A stretch of DNA of 64,000 nt from Argentina anserina (GCF_933775445.1 NC_065873.1:26288001-26352000); one strand, 5' to 3'; shown: positions 12,283 through 26,639, counted from the first letter of the stretch. Notes: generated by a model from the letters alone, not told the origin. Numbers and translations are program-made.

Positions 12283-15200
12283 TGATAAGTTGATGTTACT
12301 AATGTAGAAGACACTTACGTTATCTCTATATATATCTTTAGATTATGATAAGTACATCATTTGAGATAACTGTTAGTCTATTAGACTACATTGCTCTAAC
12401 ATTTTGGTCTGGTAAATTGTTCGTGTTGAACTCTAGTAGGGAGATAAAAGAGGCAACCACCTTAATCCATTATAGTTTCATGTGCTCCCTCTTTTCTCTT
12501 CTTCTTTCCGCTGGATTCTAGAAAACAACATCTATTTCGTATAGTTATTAAAAAAAAGAATAGAGTGAGGGTCGGTTTCAAATTCTTGCTCCCTGACTCA
12601 ATCCTAAAGAGACTAAACCAGAAACTCTTCATCAATTGTCATTTTTAGTCAGTATTCTTATTTATGATCACCCTCATGTAAGCCTTCAACTCCTTTAATG
12701 TCAACAATTAACATAACTCTTTGCATGCTCTATTTCTCAGGAAAATAGATCAAAACTTATAATGTGGAAATAATATGAGCATTATTTATAACCTCACTAT
12801 TGAATATCCAATCCCCACCAAAAACTGAATTCCCTAAAGTTAAATATCAACAATAAGACTTGTTGGTCTCAAATCTAACGCAAAAATAATTTCATCAAGA
12901 TGATGGGATTCAATCATATCTAGTAATTAGCAAGAATAAAAAGGCTTACAAATCTTACAGTTCATAGTTTTTAAATTAAATTAGCTTGTCTAGACTTGAA
13001 TATAGCTAAACCCTAAAAAAGATATTTTTTATGTTTCTAAGTTTAACCGTTACTACAAAATGGAACTTTGGATTTAAGAGAGTAGTTTCATTGTGATCCT
13101 ACTCAAAATGAAAAAGAAATAGCTCACCTCATAATTACATAGATTTCAAGTATGATGGATTCCTAACAATACTTATTGTCACTCATTTATTTTCCATCGA
13201 ACATCTATTATTCACATCCCTGCCAACCTTTGCAATTCCACAGATATCAAGTCATACGTTAATTCAGCTTTGTTTATTTATTGTTAATATTAGTTCGGTT
13301 AGTATGATGGGTTTCTAGATATACTTATAACACATGCATTCAATTTTCTTGTTGCGGCTTAAATTCATTACATGGCGTTCTTTTAAATATAGCAGCTTTA
13401 AAGATCTTAGCAACTTCCAACATACCCACAGATAACATATCCGTCCACCGCCTCCGACAAAAACGTAACAGCAATCTAAAGATTTTAACAACTTGCAAAC
13501 CAACAAAATACCAATCAATACAAATTTCAAATTAAAATCAGCAGCAGCTGAATTTACCACCTAAAATAGTAAATTAAGAACGTACAACAACGCATTCCAT
13601 TTATAACAGTGAGACACACCATCCCCACACATAAACCCCAAAAATCTAACTTTGGAAATTATTCAGATACCCCAAAATCAAAGATCATATGCAATCCTGT
13701 TAAACCCAAATTAACCTCAACCCCACAGCAAAAAGATCATATTACTCCTTATCGACAGAAGCTTTGGGATAAAAGGAGGGTGATTCTTATACATTGTTAT
13801 CTATCAACTTGTAACCTGAAAATTACAGCAAACTAAAGGGCAGAGTAAGTTCAACACAGAGTGAAGAAACGTGCATTGTTTTCTTGTATTATTTGCTGCT
13901 TTTGAAGGTCAATTGAACGCAACCTTAATATAAAACATGCACATTTTTCTAATAATTTTGTACATTTATATTCCTTGTGTTGTTTCTGTTCAATTTCAAC
14001 TCTTCAAAAGTTATTAACAACAAAAAAAAAATCATTGAACTATGCTTTATGAAAATACGCCGAAATGCTTTTAAAAGCAGGTGAATTTGCCATTTACATA
14101 ACTATAATAGCTTAGGAACACAAATTCTTAGTTCTTAATCTATTGTAGACAGCTACGCAGTTATATTAATGTATCAATAATGGTAATCATCATTGGATGA
14201 AGAGTTTTTTATGTTGATACTCTGGTTCCTTTATACTAACAATACATTAAAACATGTAAAATCATAGTAATATAAAATCTAAAATTCTTATTTTCAATAT
14301 GGCCTCGATAGAACATAATAATCAAATAAATTTTTAGTTTCATTTTTTTCTCTTGTTTGTTCTACCCAAGCTATTTTCACAAATACGTACAAAAACTGAA
14401 GTTTTGAAGTTGACTGAGAACTTAAGCCATTTTTTATTTTAAAGTGAATTATACAACCCATTAGTTCTTTATTTTCCTCTAATTATGTCCAAAATATAAA
14501 TTATAAACACATGTTTTAATATAACTTATTCTTAATCAAGATTATTGTACATTAAGTTAGCAATCGAGAAACATTCTAGAGTACTGAGCAACTTTACCAA
14601 TTTTACTTGGACTAAAGAATTCCAATTCTACAACAACCACAAAATTTTTCAGCCAACACTCCACACATAGAGAAAAAATATACATAGAAATAATAGAGAA
14701 ATTATGACCTGATTTTGAAGGCAGATAGCTGACCTTCTCCATGTCACACAAATATCTTTATGTTTTTTAGATCTACAACCCAGCATCAAACATCACAGAT
14801 ACCATCAATCACAACTAATCATTAAGCTCCTTTCTTGCTACATGAAGTTTCTGTATCTAAGCACTTTTATGTTCAAGTTGTGCTTTCTGGTCTCGGACAA
14901 CAAATTGAATATACAACAATTAGAAACGTTAGGCTCTGTAGACATTAGTTTTACTCACCATCAATTTAAAATTAGAAGTTCCACATGCACTGTTTGATTT
15001 AAGCATGATTTTCATTCTCATGAAACCATGGAGGAAAAATTGCAGCAACAATGGAGCACCTCTTCATATACAGACAAAACAAAGAATATTCAAGCATAGA
15101 AACAAAATAGTGTGATCTTCCTTACAGGCAGAATCAAAATTATCTAAGTGATTATAAGAGGATTTTGCCTCTCTATACCCAGGTTGACCTATGAAGCAAC

Positions 15201-18200
15201 TGAGATATAACAATGAGCCACATCGTATAAACCAACTGAGATATATTTATCAAATATATACACATAAACCACATTTAATTCAAACGTAGTCAAATTCAAT
15301 GTATCTTATGTTCTCTAGTTTTTGAGAAATATGACCATCATTGTGTAAGCATATAATTGTTTTCCCATAAAAATTTGATTAAAGAATATATTAATTCAGA
15401 TCAGTAAATTTGGGACTCCACTCAACAATATAATGGCCACCACCCTCAAATTATAGTCTAAACTTGGGACTCCACTCAACAATATAATAGCCACCACCCA
15501 ACATCAAGTCAGTCAAGGAGTTAAATTTGTATTCCATGAATAAACCAAGTGTGACCATTTTAAAAATGCGGCGGACCTTATATTTTGAATAGAACCCAAG
15601 TTTACACTACAACTTAACATTTGACAGAACATACAAACTATAAAGAGGAGGAAATATCATAGGAAGGTATGCATTGACATGACAATCAGCGCATGGAAGA
15701 GAGTAACCCAAAAACAGACTGCAACAAAAATCAACACACCATGGAAATCATACCGTGAACTCAATTGATTATCCTTCTTGATTATCCTTCTTCCAACATC
15801 CCTGTCATTAAATGAGAATTGTCTTAATAAGGGAAACATACATCTAAACAAACACTACATATAACTAAATTGTAAAGAAGACGATTGTGGGCCTACAAAT
15901 TGGAGCAAGAGGGCAAAAGATCACTCTGCCTATGAATTGTTTAAAACTAACGTCACTGATATTATGGAAGACAATGGCTTCTTTCAGTACACTCATCTTA
16001 TTAATATCGACAAACACCCTAAATCTTAAGCCCTAAACCAACAATCCCAAGAATAAAAAACAGTATCAATAGCCAAAATCAAATAATAAATATAAAAAAA
16101 CAATTATTAAAAGCAAAATGTGTTACAAAGAAAGCGTAAGGAACACACTTTGTCATGAAAAAAGAGATCCTCTTGTTACGATTACCGACTCCAATCATAC
16201 CCTGATGACAGTAAGCCAAAGAAGCCACTTACTTAAGTTACGTCCAAATTTGAGATTTGCAAATTTCTTACTCCTAATATTTGGTAATCTTTATTACTTG
16301 ATGATGCAGAGCAAATTGAATAAAAACCGATCATATAGATAGTTTTCCAGTTGTAGGGATTCAAACAGAAGCACTATATATGAAATATGAAGCTGCACAT
16401 TCATTGGAATATTAAAGACCTTCAGTTCCACTTCCTACTTTAGTCCTAGGCTAGTAGCTACATCTGATATTATATTGAAGTACCAATTGTTTCTAAGGTC
16501 AGAACAAATTTTACATACTATTAAACTGTCACAGTTGATAATTTGAGATAAACTATCAACAAAGATGTCCACTGTTTTTGTATTTTTGCGCTTTTGTTTT
16601 CAAAGCATTTGTATGGTACGACATACTTGAATACTCAGGAGTCGAGATTAATTTACGGGACATAATGCTATTTTCATTACATTGCTCTGACTTATGGTCG
16701 GTTCAATGCTCTGAATTATACTCCAGTGTTTAGTTTTCTTCTAGCAAAAGAGATGAGTGATGCATGTTGATTTCTATAATGTAGAATCATAGAATATAAT
16801 TAAATACATATAAATAAGTATATGTATCATAATTTTACATTAATTAGCAAAATAAAATTATTTTAAGACATAAGCCACACCTACTAAATAAAGATGCCAA
16901 TTAATTATATCTTCATTGTTGTTTGAATGATAGTCTATTTATCACGGCAATTGTGGTAGTGTGTAATTCCACATGTTGACTGTTTTCATTATGATTCCCT
17001 GGAAGATGAATTGGATTCTAATTAACTATTAAGAAAATAACATATTAAACAATTGCCTTAACTGTCCTCCTGCATCTTACCTCAACCTGAAAAATTGAAC
17101 TCGGTTATTAATCTATAGCTATACGTATAAGCCAAAATGGCTCTCCTCATTCATGGTGTAGAACTTGAACTCAGTTATCAGCAATTTTCTTCTACTTTGA
17201 ATCTCACACCACCAAAATCACAAATGGGAATGTTAGATGGAACTAAATCACAAACCTTTGATTTTGAGAGATTTTTTAATTTGAAATAAGAGAAACTTTG
17301 AGAAAAAAAGAAACACACTGGTTAAGAGCAAAGAAATAAAACTTCAATTTGAGGAAATAAAGCCCTTGATTGACCTAATTCACTCTCAATCCAATAGAGA
17401 GGAACCAAGCAGCAAACTTATCAGGTCAACCATCCTCTTCTCACATACATTACCACGAAAAACCAAAAAGAAAAAAACTACCATACACAGAATTAAACCA
17501 AACTTGTTATTTTGCACTTCTAGGTCAGAAATAACATAAAACTTATATCATTTGTGGAATCTAACTGTTTTGGATTACATCTGACAATTGACACTAATCT
17601 TATGATGCCAATATAACAATGAGTAGGAATTGAATGTCAATTGTGCACTGGTAGCAGAGTGAATGCCAATATAAAAATAATTGACTTTATCTCATAAGGC
17701 AGTATGACTTTATCTAGGAACTATTTTGACCGTCTTTTTAGACCTTAACCCATAATTAATCAAGGAAGTATGGCAATATTAATTCCTAATTATACCCAAG
17801 TCTCTCTATACACAAAACAGGGAAACAAATTCATTACCCGAACGTTGCGAAGTCTGATGAACCTACAAAATTGAGAAAGTTACTTGCAGTTAAAATTTTC
17901 TCCAAATAAGATTTCACTCCATATATAGATGAATTTTGTTTTCCATTTGTTTTCAATAAGCAGTTAAACACATAAAGTAAGTCGATAAACAATACATATC
18001 TTTGCCTTGATGACGTTCTGGTTTCTTCCACTGTAACTTCAGTCCCCCGCTAAGACTATTTTGTTAACCCCAACCCTAGAGAAGAACATGTAATTATCAA
18101 AATCCATGGACTAACCCCCAGAAAAAAGAGAGGCTAAAAACACTAAAAGTAAAATAAAAATAAATTCCTACAGGGAATACCTATTAGTATAAACGCACAC

Positions 18201-18865
18201 ATAGATGTGTTGGGAGGGATTGACAATGGTGGTCCCAACAAAGGTATGAAGCACAGAAAGAGAAAGCTAAATCAATTTTAAAGTTAAGGAGTCGAAGATG
18301 GCAAATTTGGAAATGAAGATAGAATGATGACATCGTTTAGTATAAAATCAGCAAGGAGGACCAACTGATTACAATTAATTTTTAGCCTTTAATATAAATT
18401 CGTATCAAGTAAACACCTAATTTCAATTTTATACAACCTTAACAACTCATCTTGTGAGGGAAGCTGACAACAAAGTACTTGATAGATAAAGATAAACCTC
18501 TACGTACCTCAGCCACCACCTAAGCAAAGCCAAAAAGCTTTAGAGAAGCTAAACCAGAAAGATCAGTGAGAGTTGAAAGGGCGAGTGAAAAAGTATCGAA
18601 TAAAACTCAGGGAACCCAAATGAGACGTGAGAGAAGAATGACCACAACTCAAGTCAAATAGAAACTACGACACTTCACTTTCGAAACCGACTTCAATTTG
18701 AGACATAGACTATCAGTGTGAGCCCCAATAACATGAAATCCATTTCTAGGATCAAATCTAAAGCAATATATAACCACTATATGAGCACAACTTACATAAT
18801 TTAGCACTCTCAACTATTCAATCATAAAACCTATTCAATGAAAATTGATGAAAGTCGATACTCAC
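12283..18865. other. Helitron interior, non-coding or unrecognised
   Basis: AT-rich DNA with many stops in all frames and no protein I recognise. Short frames such as 13560-13315 (minus) and 16118-16342 (plus) look random. A 55-bp tandem duplication lies at 15410-15500. In autonomous Helitrons the initiator/helicase gene would occupy part of this space; it is absent or decayed beyond recognition. Confidence 0.5.
15410..15500. repeat. Tandem duplication, period about 55 bp
   Basis: The phrase beginning TTGGGACTCCACTCAACAAT occurs at 15410 and again at about 15465, followed each time by a CCACCACCC stretch; one base differs over about 35 bp. Confidence 0.8.
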
Positions 18866-19343
18866 TGATTGCGAAAGCCACAATAGTGGAGTTGTTCTTG
18901 GTAAAAAGTACTTTTTCAGCCTCAAACTTCCAATCCCCTCTCTCTAGAACCTGCTTAATTGTACCCTGCATTTTGCAAAAGCTTCTTCACCTCGTCTGAA
19001 ACTTAGAACCAAAGCAGATTAAAGACTCAATGCATTTGGACTAATCAAATTCCGAGCTCAAATTAATAACATCAATCAAGTGATTGAGCAGGAAGATGGA
19101 ATTTAAGTGCGATTAAGATCTCTTAAATTGAGATAGAGAGTGATGGAGTTGGAATTTACCGACGGCGTGAAAATCAAACACACTGTGGTATGGGTTTATT
19201 CTGAGACGGAGAGAGCGAGTAGAGTCTGATTCATGGAGTAATAAACCCATAAATCTAACTCCACAAATCACTGCGGTGCGCGAGAGTCTATAAAAACCCT
19301 GCGGTGGAACATGTACCCATAACACCTCTCCTTTAATCGACAT
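18866..19343 (-). other. Possible captured gene 5' end (unidentified)
   Basis: On the minus strand an AG acceptor is followed by an ATG frame of 36 codons (about 18974-18866: starts MQGTIKQVLERGDWKFEAEK) closing in a donor-like AG|TGAGTATC. Upstream at 19343-19113 is a TATA-like TATAGACTCTCGC and a less AT-rich leader. This looks like the promoter and first exon of a host gene picked up by the Helitron. I do not recognise the protein and cannot trace further exons. Confidence 0.3.
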
Positions 19344-21614
19344 ATGTTACAAATACAAACACCAGATCCTAACCCGTAACAGCCCACAATCAGAAGCCCA
19401 AGACCCTACCTATTTTGTTTGAAAAACTGGACAACACCGTAAATAAATCAGAACCAGGGCAAGCAGGTCTTATCCCTTATTCCCTACTGAAGATTAATGG
19501 CCACCATTTGCTCATGTAAAGGAAGCCCATCACACTCCTTACTCTCACTTTTTTTTTTGAACAACAGTCATTTCAATCCTCCTTTAAAGTGTCCTCATTT
19601 TTTCTCGTTTTCGTCTAATATACAGACGCCAACATGGTCTCCAACAAAAGACATGTTAAGCCCTCAATGTCTCAAAGTTATTGCTACTGCATTTCAAAAT
19701 CAGCACCGAATTCAACCCACTTTCCAATCATAATCATACTAAATTAGTTTCACCATTAATTATTCGAAGAAAAATAATAGAATTTACAAAAACACATTCT
19801 TATTCTAGCTTTTATGGTGAGACAAATAAGTATTTGACTTATGCATAATCGTTTTGCTTCGCTATATATGTTTACCCTATATTATTATCAAGACAGCTTA
19901 TATTGAAGTTGATATATGCAATAGCACCAGTTGTGATCATAGAACATAGGGTAAAACCACATAGTATTTACCAACTTAATCTTTCATAAAGATGAGAATT
20001 TCAAATCATAGTAATGTAAGACTAATAGACTGAACATGCTCTCCTTCCTCTGTAGTTACAGAAACTCTTTTAGCATATACATTACAAAAATGGCAATATC
20101 CTGAATAACTTGGGACAACTGTTTTGATTTCAAACTTTGACAAATGGTATTCAATAATGAAGTCAATGAGAAGGAAAAAAAACATAAAGAAAATGCGCAC
20201 TAATTTAGCACAACTCTTTAACTTAATCAAACTCTTATTCATCCAATCATTATCTAAATTGACAAAGCAATATGTTTTTTGTTAATAAGTAGATAGAAAG
20301 AGCAAACACCAAAGTCATCTAGCTATAAGCCCAGAAATCAAAACTCAGAACCGAAACCCCTAGAGTGCAGCAAGACGTATCATTGTGATAACAAAGAAAA
20401 TATGAACTGCAGTTAAATGTTGATTAAGAATTATACTAATGCAACATAAATAAGTCACATTTAAAATAATTTAAATCTGGAATGATTCTGTAAAAGAAAA
20501 ATGGAATTTAGAGTTTAATACCTTAAGTTCTGTATGAGAATACTGTGCCTTGTCATTGCCCTACCTTCGATGGCCGCAAAAAACATAATCACAGGGGATG
20601 TACATAATGCATACATGCAGACAGTGTAAAGGAAAAAAAACATAATTAATTGAGAATTAAAAATCAAGCCATTTCATGACGAAACAACTAACATGCTGAT
20701 TCAACTATCAATAAATTAAAATGAGGTAGGCATGGAAACACCCAAACCCGTCAATGTATTAAAGCCTTAAAAATATACAGTGAAAGACAATTCAATGAGG
20801 ACATGAGAATTAAAACCATGAGTAGAAGTTCACACATGCATACCTGAATGGAGATGACAAATTGAAATAACGCTGGGCAACAACCAACAACCAACTGGTA
20901 CAAAAAAAATCAACAGAGCACCAGGAATGAGAATTATATACAACCTGTGAAGCCAAACCAAACTAAATTAGACAATTGCAAAGGTAATGAAGTAGTTAAA
21001 ATGAGAATATTTATGCTGGGAGAGTCATCAAATCGTTTAACAAAGAGATTGAGCTTTTTAACATTCTTATTATAATAAGTGATAATAGAGAACAAAACAA
21101 AGAAAAAGCAGCAAGAGAACAAATATAACTTGGCTCAATTTCTTCCTACTCTTATAAACCAAGTTTTCAAATTACAACTCATACCAGATGAATCTCATCA
21201 GCTTTTATAAAATCTAACTATCCCAACTGGATAAATTACACAATTCACACATCTCTGACATGCAGCATAAGAAATAAACATCCGGGCCTCCTCGACCAAG
21301 ATTAAAACACAGGCCCCCAACCAAGATCAAACAAAAGAGCATATATGAAATACTATTTTTATTATGTTGAACAAATAAACTCTAATGTAAGTTATTAATA
21401 GGTCTACATTAACACCCCACATGAAACTAAAATAAACTGAACACATACCTTAAACACAAACTTGGCTCCCAACATCTTCGATGAAACCTACAAAAACAAA
21501 ACATAAATGTGTAAGGAAAACGTTCAATTAAATTTGTGCCAACATTTTTGCTCACAGCGTTTTCACACTATGTCATCTACCTGTATATATTCTTACGAAC
21601 AGAAAAATTACTAA
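19344..21614. other. Helitron interior, non-coding
   Basis: AT-rich, no recognised protein. The 78-codon plus-strand frame at 19497 has composition like random sequence. Confidence 0.45.
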
Positions 21615-21902
21615 TCAACTGATGCAAATTCTAGTAATAGACAAAGAATTGAGAAATAATGTTATTGTTAGAGTATGGAGGAGAAACAGTTCAACTGCAG
21701 GATGTCTACTATGAATAGGATATTCAAATAATCTCCAAGCAGCTTCAGGTGGTGATATGTACCTGCAGTTAAGATACATTTGGATTTCATCATTAAGATC
21801 ACTTTGAAATCCAACTCTGGCTCGATCCGGACCCTTACTTATATACTTGAACAAATATTTAATCAACATAGATCGACAACAGTACTCAACATTAATATGC
21901 CC
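21615..21902 (-). pseudogene. Helitron Rep/helicase fragment
   Basis: About 95 codons read GHINVEYCC, then KYLFKYISKGPDRA, then EIQMYLNCRYISPPEAAWRLFEYPIH and a PAVE stretch. This series is the conserved C-terminal part of the Helitron-like N domain (rolling-circle initiator fused to a PIF1-type helicase). Before and after it the frame is lost: no HUH nuclease or helicase walker motifs can be found nearby. A remnant, on the same strand as the RPA-like gene, and good evidence that the block is a Helitron. Confidence 0.85.
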
Positions 21903-21983
21903 TTTATATCTTAATAATATGCCCTTTATACTTTACCATGAAACCAGCGAGGCAGCTGTATAGGGGGATTAGGGACTTGACGC

Positions 21984-22009
21984 TGCCTCTCTCTCTCTCT
22001 CTCTCTCTC
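21984..22009. repeat. (CT)n microsatellite
   Basis: Perfect CT repeat of about a dozen units immediately upstream (in minus sense) of the Rep fragment. Confidence 0.85.
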
Positions 22010-22687
22010 AATGAAAATAAGTGACTTGGGAGAGTTATTTTCGATCGAAGTGGTGGGTTAGATTCGAATTCCATTTTGTGCTCTTCTTCTAGGTTTTGTT
22101 TTTCACTGGAATAGAAGTTGTGACTTTAAATTTCTGAATCACTTACTTTTGGCTATGAGAAGCTAAAGTAAAGACTACGAAGAACAAATGTCATATGTAG
22201 AAATGTCAAATGCATAAAAAAATTTGATAACCACTAAATAGACAGTGTTTAATGATTAATTATTTTCATTGACCTAAGTATAACACGGTAAACAAATAGT
22301 TCATTTAAACTTTATTAGCTGATACAACAAACAATTATAATATAGAACTTAAACCCAACTATAAAATAAGTAAAAGAATTATAGAACATTAGCTGATACA
22401 CAAAAGTGTGAACAAAATAAATGCTGAAATATAACAATATTTAATTCCAGTCAGATATAGAAGACAAAACACAAATACATACTACAAACCAGGAAAAATG
22501 ATAAACACATTATTATCTTAAAGATTTAAAATACATTAGACAAAAGTAAAAACTCCACAGGTGCTGCTCATCATTTCCCAAATCATATATTAGCCGAATT
22601 CCTGATGTATTGAAAAAAGAAAAAAAGAACAGAGTATAACTCAGAATTACTATTAAAATATGATTAATAGCTATTTTGTAGCTGAAA

Positions 22688-24733
22688 TTAAAAAAAATTA
22701 AAAAAATTAAAATCTAACCCAGCGCCACCAGCTGAATTCATTGCTTTTTCTATCGAAGTAACATCAGGTTCTATAAAGCAGCCACTGTTGTTCTTCTGAT
22801 CACACAAAACAGATACAGACAACACACTCATTTCCGACCCACGACGTCCAATACGCCACACATATCGCTGAAACATTTTGTCAGTTATTGTATCAGGAAG
22901 AACACTTGCATCATTATACCCCTGTTCATCAACTAATTCACGGGCCGTAACGCCGAAAAAATCCTCTGCTGGTTTGCCGCTAAACCCGACATCAATAGTA
23001 CCGGTGCTATCCTCAAGAGAAATCTTCATCTTGTACCTATTCCAAAACCAAAATTAACGTACCACTCAATTCACTGTTTTGGTTAAAGAAATATATATAT
23101 ATATATATATATATATAAACAAAGGATATATAAATTTTCAAATCTGGATAAAAGTCATACATCGGAATTCCAATTCGCGGACTACCATGACGCGGACAGC
23201 ACATCAGGTAAGACTCTGAGAATTTCAGTTTTCTACTACATTTTGCGCAAGATATATAGTACCAACCACTTCCAAACTGAATCTCTGTAATCATAGCCCC
23301 AATAACAAAAACATCTTGTTGTTCTCGTACAAAAGGAAGCATATAATAAGATAGCATCATCCGAATCACAAATCGAATTAAGTATAACAGCAAAGGATAA
23401 CATAATGTATAGGAAAAAAAAATCATACTGCTGTATATCCGTGCATATTGTCGACCTCAATAACAGCATTATCAACTGAATTTGTATCAGTCTGAGCAAC
23501 ATTTACAGGGGATAATATCCTAAAATTTGTGAAAACACTTGGTGAGTAATGAAATAGTAAAAGTCAGTAGTTTAAATTGTGTAGATTCAACCTCTTTTAT
23601 GCATGTACATCCAACTACTATCAACCAATATAGTACAAAGACTTTTTAAGAATAGCAATGCACCTTGCCCTTAAATCATATGCCACAGTGATTCCAGGGT
23701 TTAAAAATACAGCAGTATCCGATGTCGAATAGACCTCAGTGTGACCTACATGCGATAAATCCATAAGTATAAAATCTAAAATATTCTCTTATCAATTGAT
23801 TAATAAGGCCATCACAACATTAGATCTCACCACACAATCTTCTAACCCTCGTGCTACTGAATGCAGCTATCACCGGAGGAGGCAGCATTGCGACAACACC
23901 AATATCAAACTCATAAGCTACTGAATCCCATAATGTAACCCTGACATTATTCCCTCTGCACAATAAACTTATATTGATATTCTACCTCACAAACCACATG
24001 ACACATGCAATAAAACCAGGTAAATTAAAACAGATATACCTTGAGTCATGTATAACAATACACTGCTTTGTCGTCTGTTTTCCTCTGATTTCTAGGTATT
24101 CAGCAGGAGGAACATGAGCCACTACTCCAATGACATCTTTGTAAAAATAGAAAAAGAAAAAAAGATTGAACTCAAAATCAATTAAGTCCATCATAATAAG
24201 AACATAAAAAGAACAAAAAGAATTAGGTTTTACCTGTTAGAAATGTGTCATCATCTACTCTCGATTGAAGATTGTCCAACTCAATGAACTGAAACCAGTA
24301 ATAAGGAATTGGATGGGCGTATTCAGGTATAAGTCTGAATTGTGTGTTGTCACTGAATAACAATTGGACTTGATGTGGTACAACAACAGATTTCCTTTGA
24401 TTTTCAATACACCTAAAGTTTGAAATTTCATAGACAAAACTTTCTACAAATCTCATCCCCTCGTCGTCATAACTAACATCACCAAGTAGACCATGTACCC
24501 CAACACCCTTTACAGAACACAAACAATGATTAAATATCACAAACAGATCACCAATTCACTAAATAATCTGATTTCATTTTAGTGCATACCTCATGATCAA
24601 CTAAAACAAATTGTAATCCTTCGCAATACTGATCATCTCCTAAAATCTTCCACGTCCATATCCTGCAGATTCATACTTGAACCACCATATTTGTTGATGA
24701 CAGATTAATATCCGCTAGCCTAGTGATATTCAT
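22688..24733 (-). pseudogene. RPA1-like (DUF223/OB-fold) ssDNA-binding protein, Helitron-borne
   Basis: Replication protein A large-subunit-like protein, of the type carried by plant Helitrons and thought to bind their single-stranded intermediates. Minus-strand exons 24733-24590, 24507-24234, 24136-24040, 23955-23831, 23745-23664 and 23519-23429 join in phase at GT-AG borders. They give DBD-A (IWTWKILGDD, then VYEISNF and DDDTFLT), DBD-B (DVIGVVAHVPP, then GNNVRVTLWDS) and a linker. Downstream, 23350-23160 encodes a zinc ribbon (CAKC, then CCPRH) with WYYISC, and 23029-22688 the rest of DBD-C (MKISLEDSTGTIDVGF). One TGA interrupts codon 21 (24673-24671) where CGA would fit the family, and the junction into the zinc-ribbon exon is not resolved in frame. 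So it is nearly intact but probably broken. Confidence 0.78.
23091..23117. repeat. (AT)n microsatellite in RPA-like intron
   Basis: Perfect AT dinucleotide run of about 13 units between the zinc-ribbon exon and the last exon. Confidence 0.85.
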
Positions 24734-26639
24734 CTTCTGAAAAGAACACACTAATCATAAAAATGCCACAAAATACTCTAACCACTTAATCCAAGCAGTG
24801 CAAATGCAGATATGCTGTCAAAAATACCAAATCTGTCCCGGAAAATACATGAAACAACTCTATCAATGACGAAAACCATGGACAATTGAAGAATGTACAG
24901 GCCCATGAATTTACACATTAAACACCACGAATCACAAATATCAAAATTTCTAATCTTCATAAGACAATAAAAGTGGAAACACCAGGTAAATCTTTAACCA
25001 ATATCCGATAAAACAACATGAATTCAAGTGATTTACCACAAAGACACCACCCAACATGCAATATCAATTAACCCTGGGTTATATACTAAATAATCAATTT
25101 AGACCAGCAGAATACAAATCAAGTACAAACTACCTTGGCCAGGTGCTCAAAATTATAAGTTGTTTTCATTCCCAGTACATGAACACCCTTGCAAAACTTA
25201 CCCTGGACGCATGCAGAGGAAATCAATAGTGAAGGCTCAACAAAACGGAACTGGTGGCACCACCCAATATGCAATATCAATTAACACCGGATTATATGCT
25301 ACGCCAGCACAATACAGATCAAGCAGCTTGAAAAAGAAATGAATTGAACCAACTGTCTGGAAAATACAAACTACTCCAGGTGCTCAAAATTATAACTTAT
25401 CTGCATTTTCAGTATATGAACATTGTTTCGAAACTCACCCTAAACGCATGCAAAGGAAATCAGTAGTGAAGGCCTTAGCTGAATGATCTGTGATACGAAT
25501 AAGTTATTCACCAACAAAAGTAATGAACAAAAATCAAGAGGTTGAATCTCAGTAAAAAATTGTGTAGATTCAACATTTTTAACAATGAGAAATATGTTCT
25601 AAAGATCTCAGTAAACCTATCTATCCATGATTATAAAATGATCGTATGCAAAAAGGCATTTGAATGCTTTATAAATTAGATCTGTACTTAATCTGTATAT
25701 ACAATGAAATTGGGAATTTACCTAAACTAATTTGGCTCTCATTTTGTTCGTTAACAGAATCATACCTTTTTTTATTAATAGAACTTAATAAAGCCAAAAT
25801 TTGATAAACTGATATTATTGAAACTAAAAGAAAAATATGATCGGACTCACCGATTAAGGACTTCCATTCCTCATGAAATTCATATTCTTGCTTGCGTCTC
25901 TGAATCTATTACCCATTCTTATCTCTGCAATGACGAAGACATGCAACATACAAAAAAAACCCAAGATTAAAATGAAAACCAACAAAATCCTAAAAAAAAG
26001 GCTGATTCCATCACCACATAACGATCAGCAAAGCCTTCAAGAGGCGTCCTTGATTCGATAATGACATCTTACCTCTCACGATGAGATTGAGGGGGAATGA
26101 ATGATCGGGGATACAAAGGAATAAGAACACAAAGGTGCCAAAGAAAGGGCACCACAGTGCCTTCAATCCAAGCCTCGGAGGTCACGGGACAACGCCATGC
26201 ATCAGCAACATGCAACTTTGGAGTTTGAAACAAAATAGAATTCCTGGAAGAGGGATAATAGCAAAGAATCAATACCTAAAGACAAACCTGTTTTCGGGTC
26301 GGAATCTCTTTTAGGATACACCTGCGCGGCCGCATCAGAGAGGATACGTCGGGTTCTTCTTCTGGATTTGGGGCTAAGACCACGTCTCTGAATTCGCTCC
26401 ATCTAAACCAAAAGAATCGATTCTCAAACACAAACCCCAACAGAAGACACGCGTGCCTTCATGGAGACACGGGAAGCAACCAGGTGACAACTAAATGCAC
26501 ACGCGTCAGTACCCCAAACACTGATAGATTTACTATTATTTGTAAATAGAAACACAGTGGAGGGCAGAGGAGTCCAGAAACCAAAATATGAGGGCACACA
26601 CGTATTTGCACCAAAGTTATGAACAGTGCAGGAAGTGTT
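24734..26639. other. Helitron 5' region
   Basis: Sequence between the RPA-like start and the 5' terminus. It includes an imperfect 200-bp tandem duplication (25044-25473) and a short minus frame 26402-26279 (MERIQRRGLSPKSRRR...) ending in a donor-like site AAAACAG|GTTTG. That frame may be a leader exon or a captured fragment; it matches no family I know. Confidence 0.4.
25044..25473. repeat. Imperfect tandem duplication of about 200 bp
   Basis: Copy 1 (about 25044-25236) and copy 2 (about 25257-25473) share, in order, CACCACCCAA-ATGCAATATC, a TTATAT-ACT block, CAGGTGCTCAAAATTATAA, and CGCATGCA-AGGAAATCA-TAGTGAAGG, with many substitutions and small indels. Confidence 0.75.

Noticed and set aside
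13315..16342. Short frames in the Helitron interior
   Set aside because: AT-rich, random-looking, no family resemblance, no consistent splice sites.
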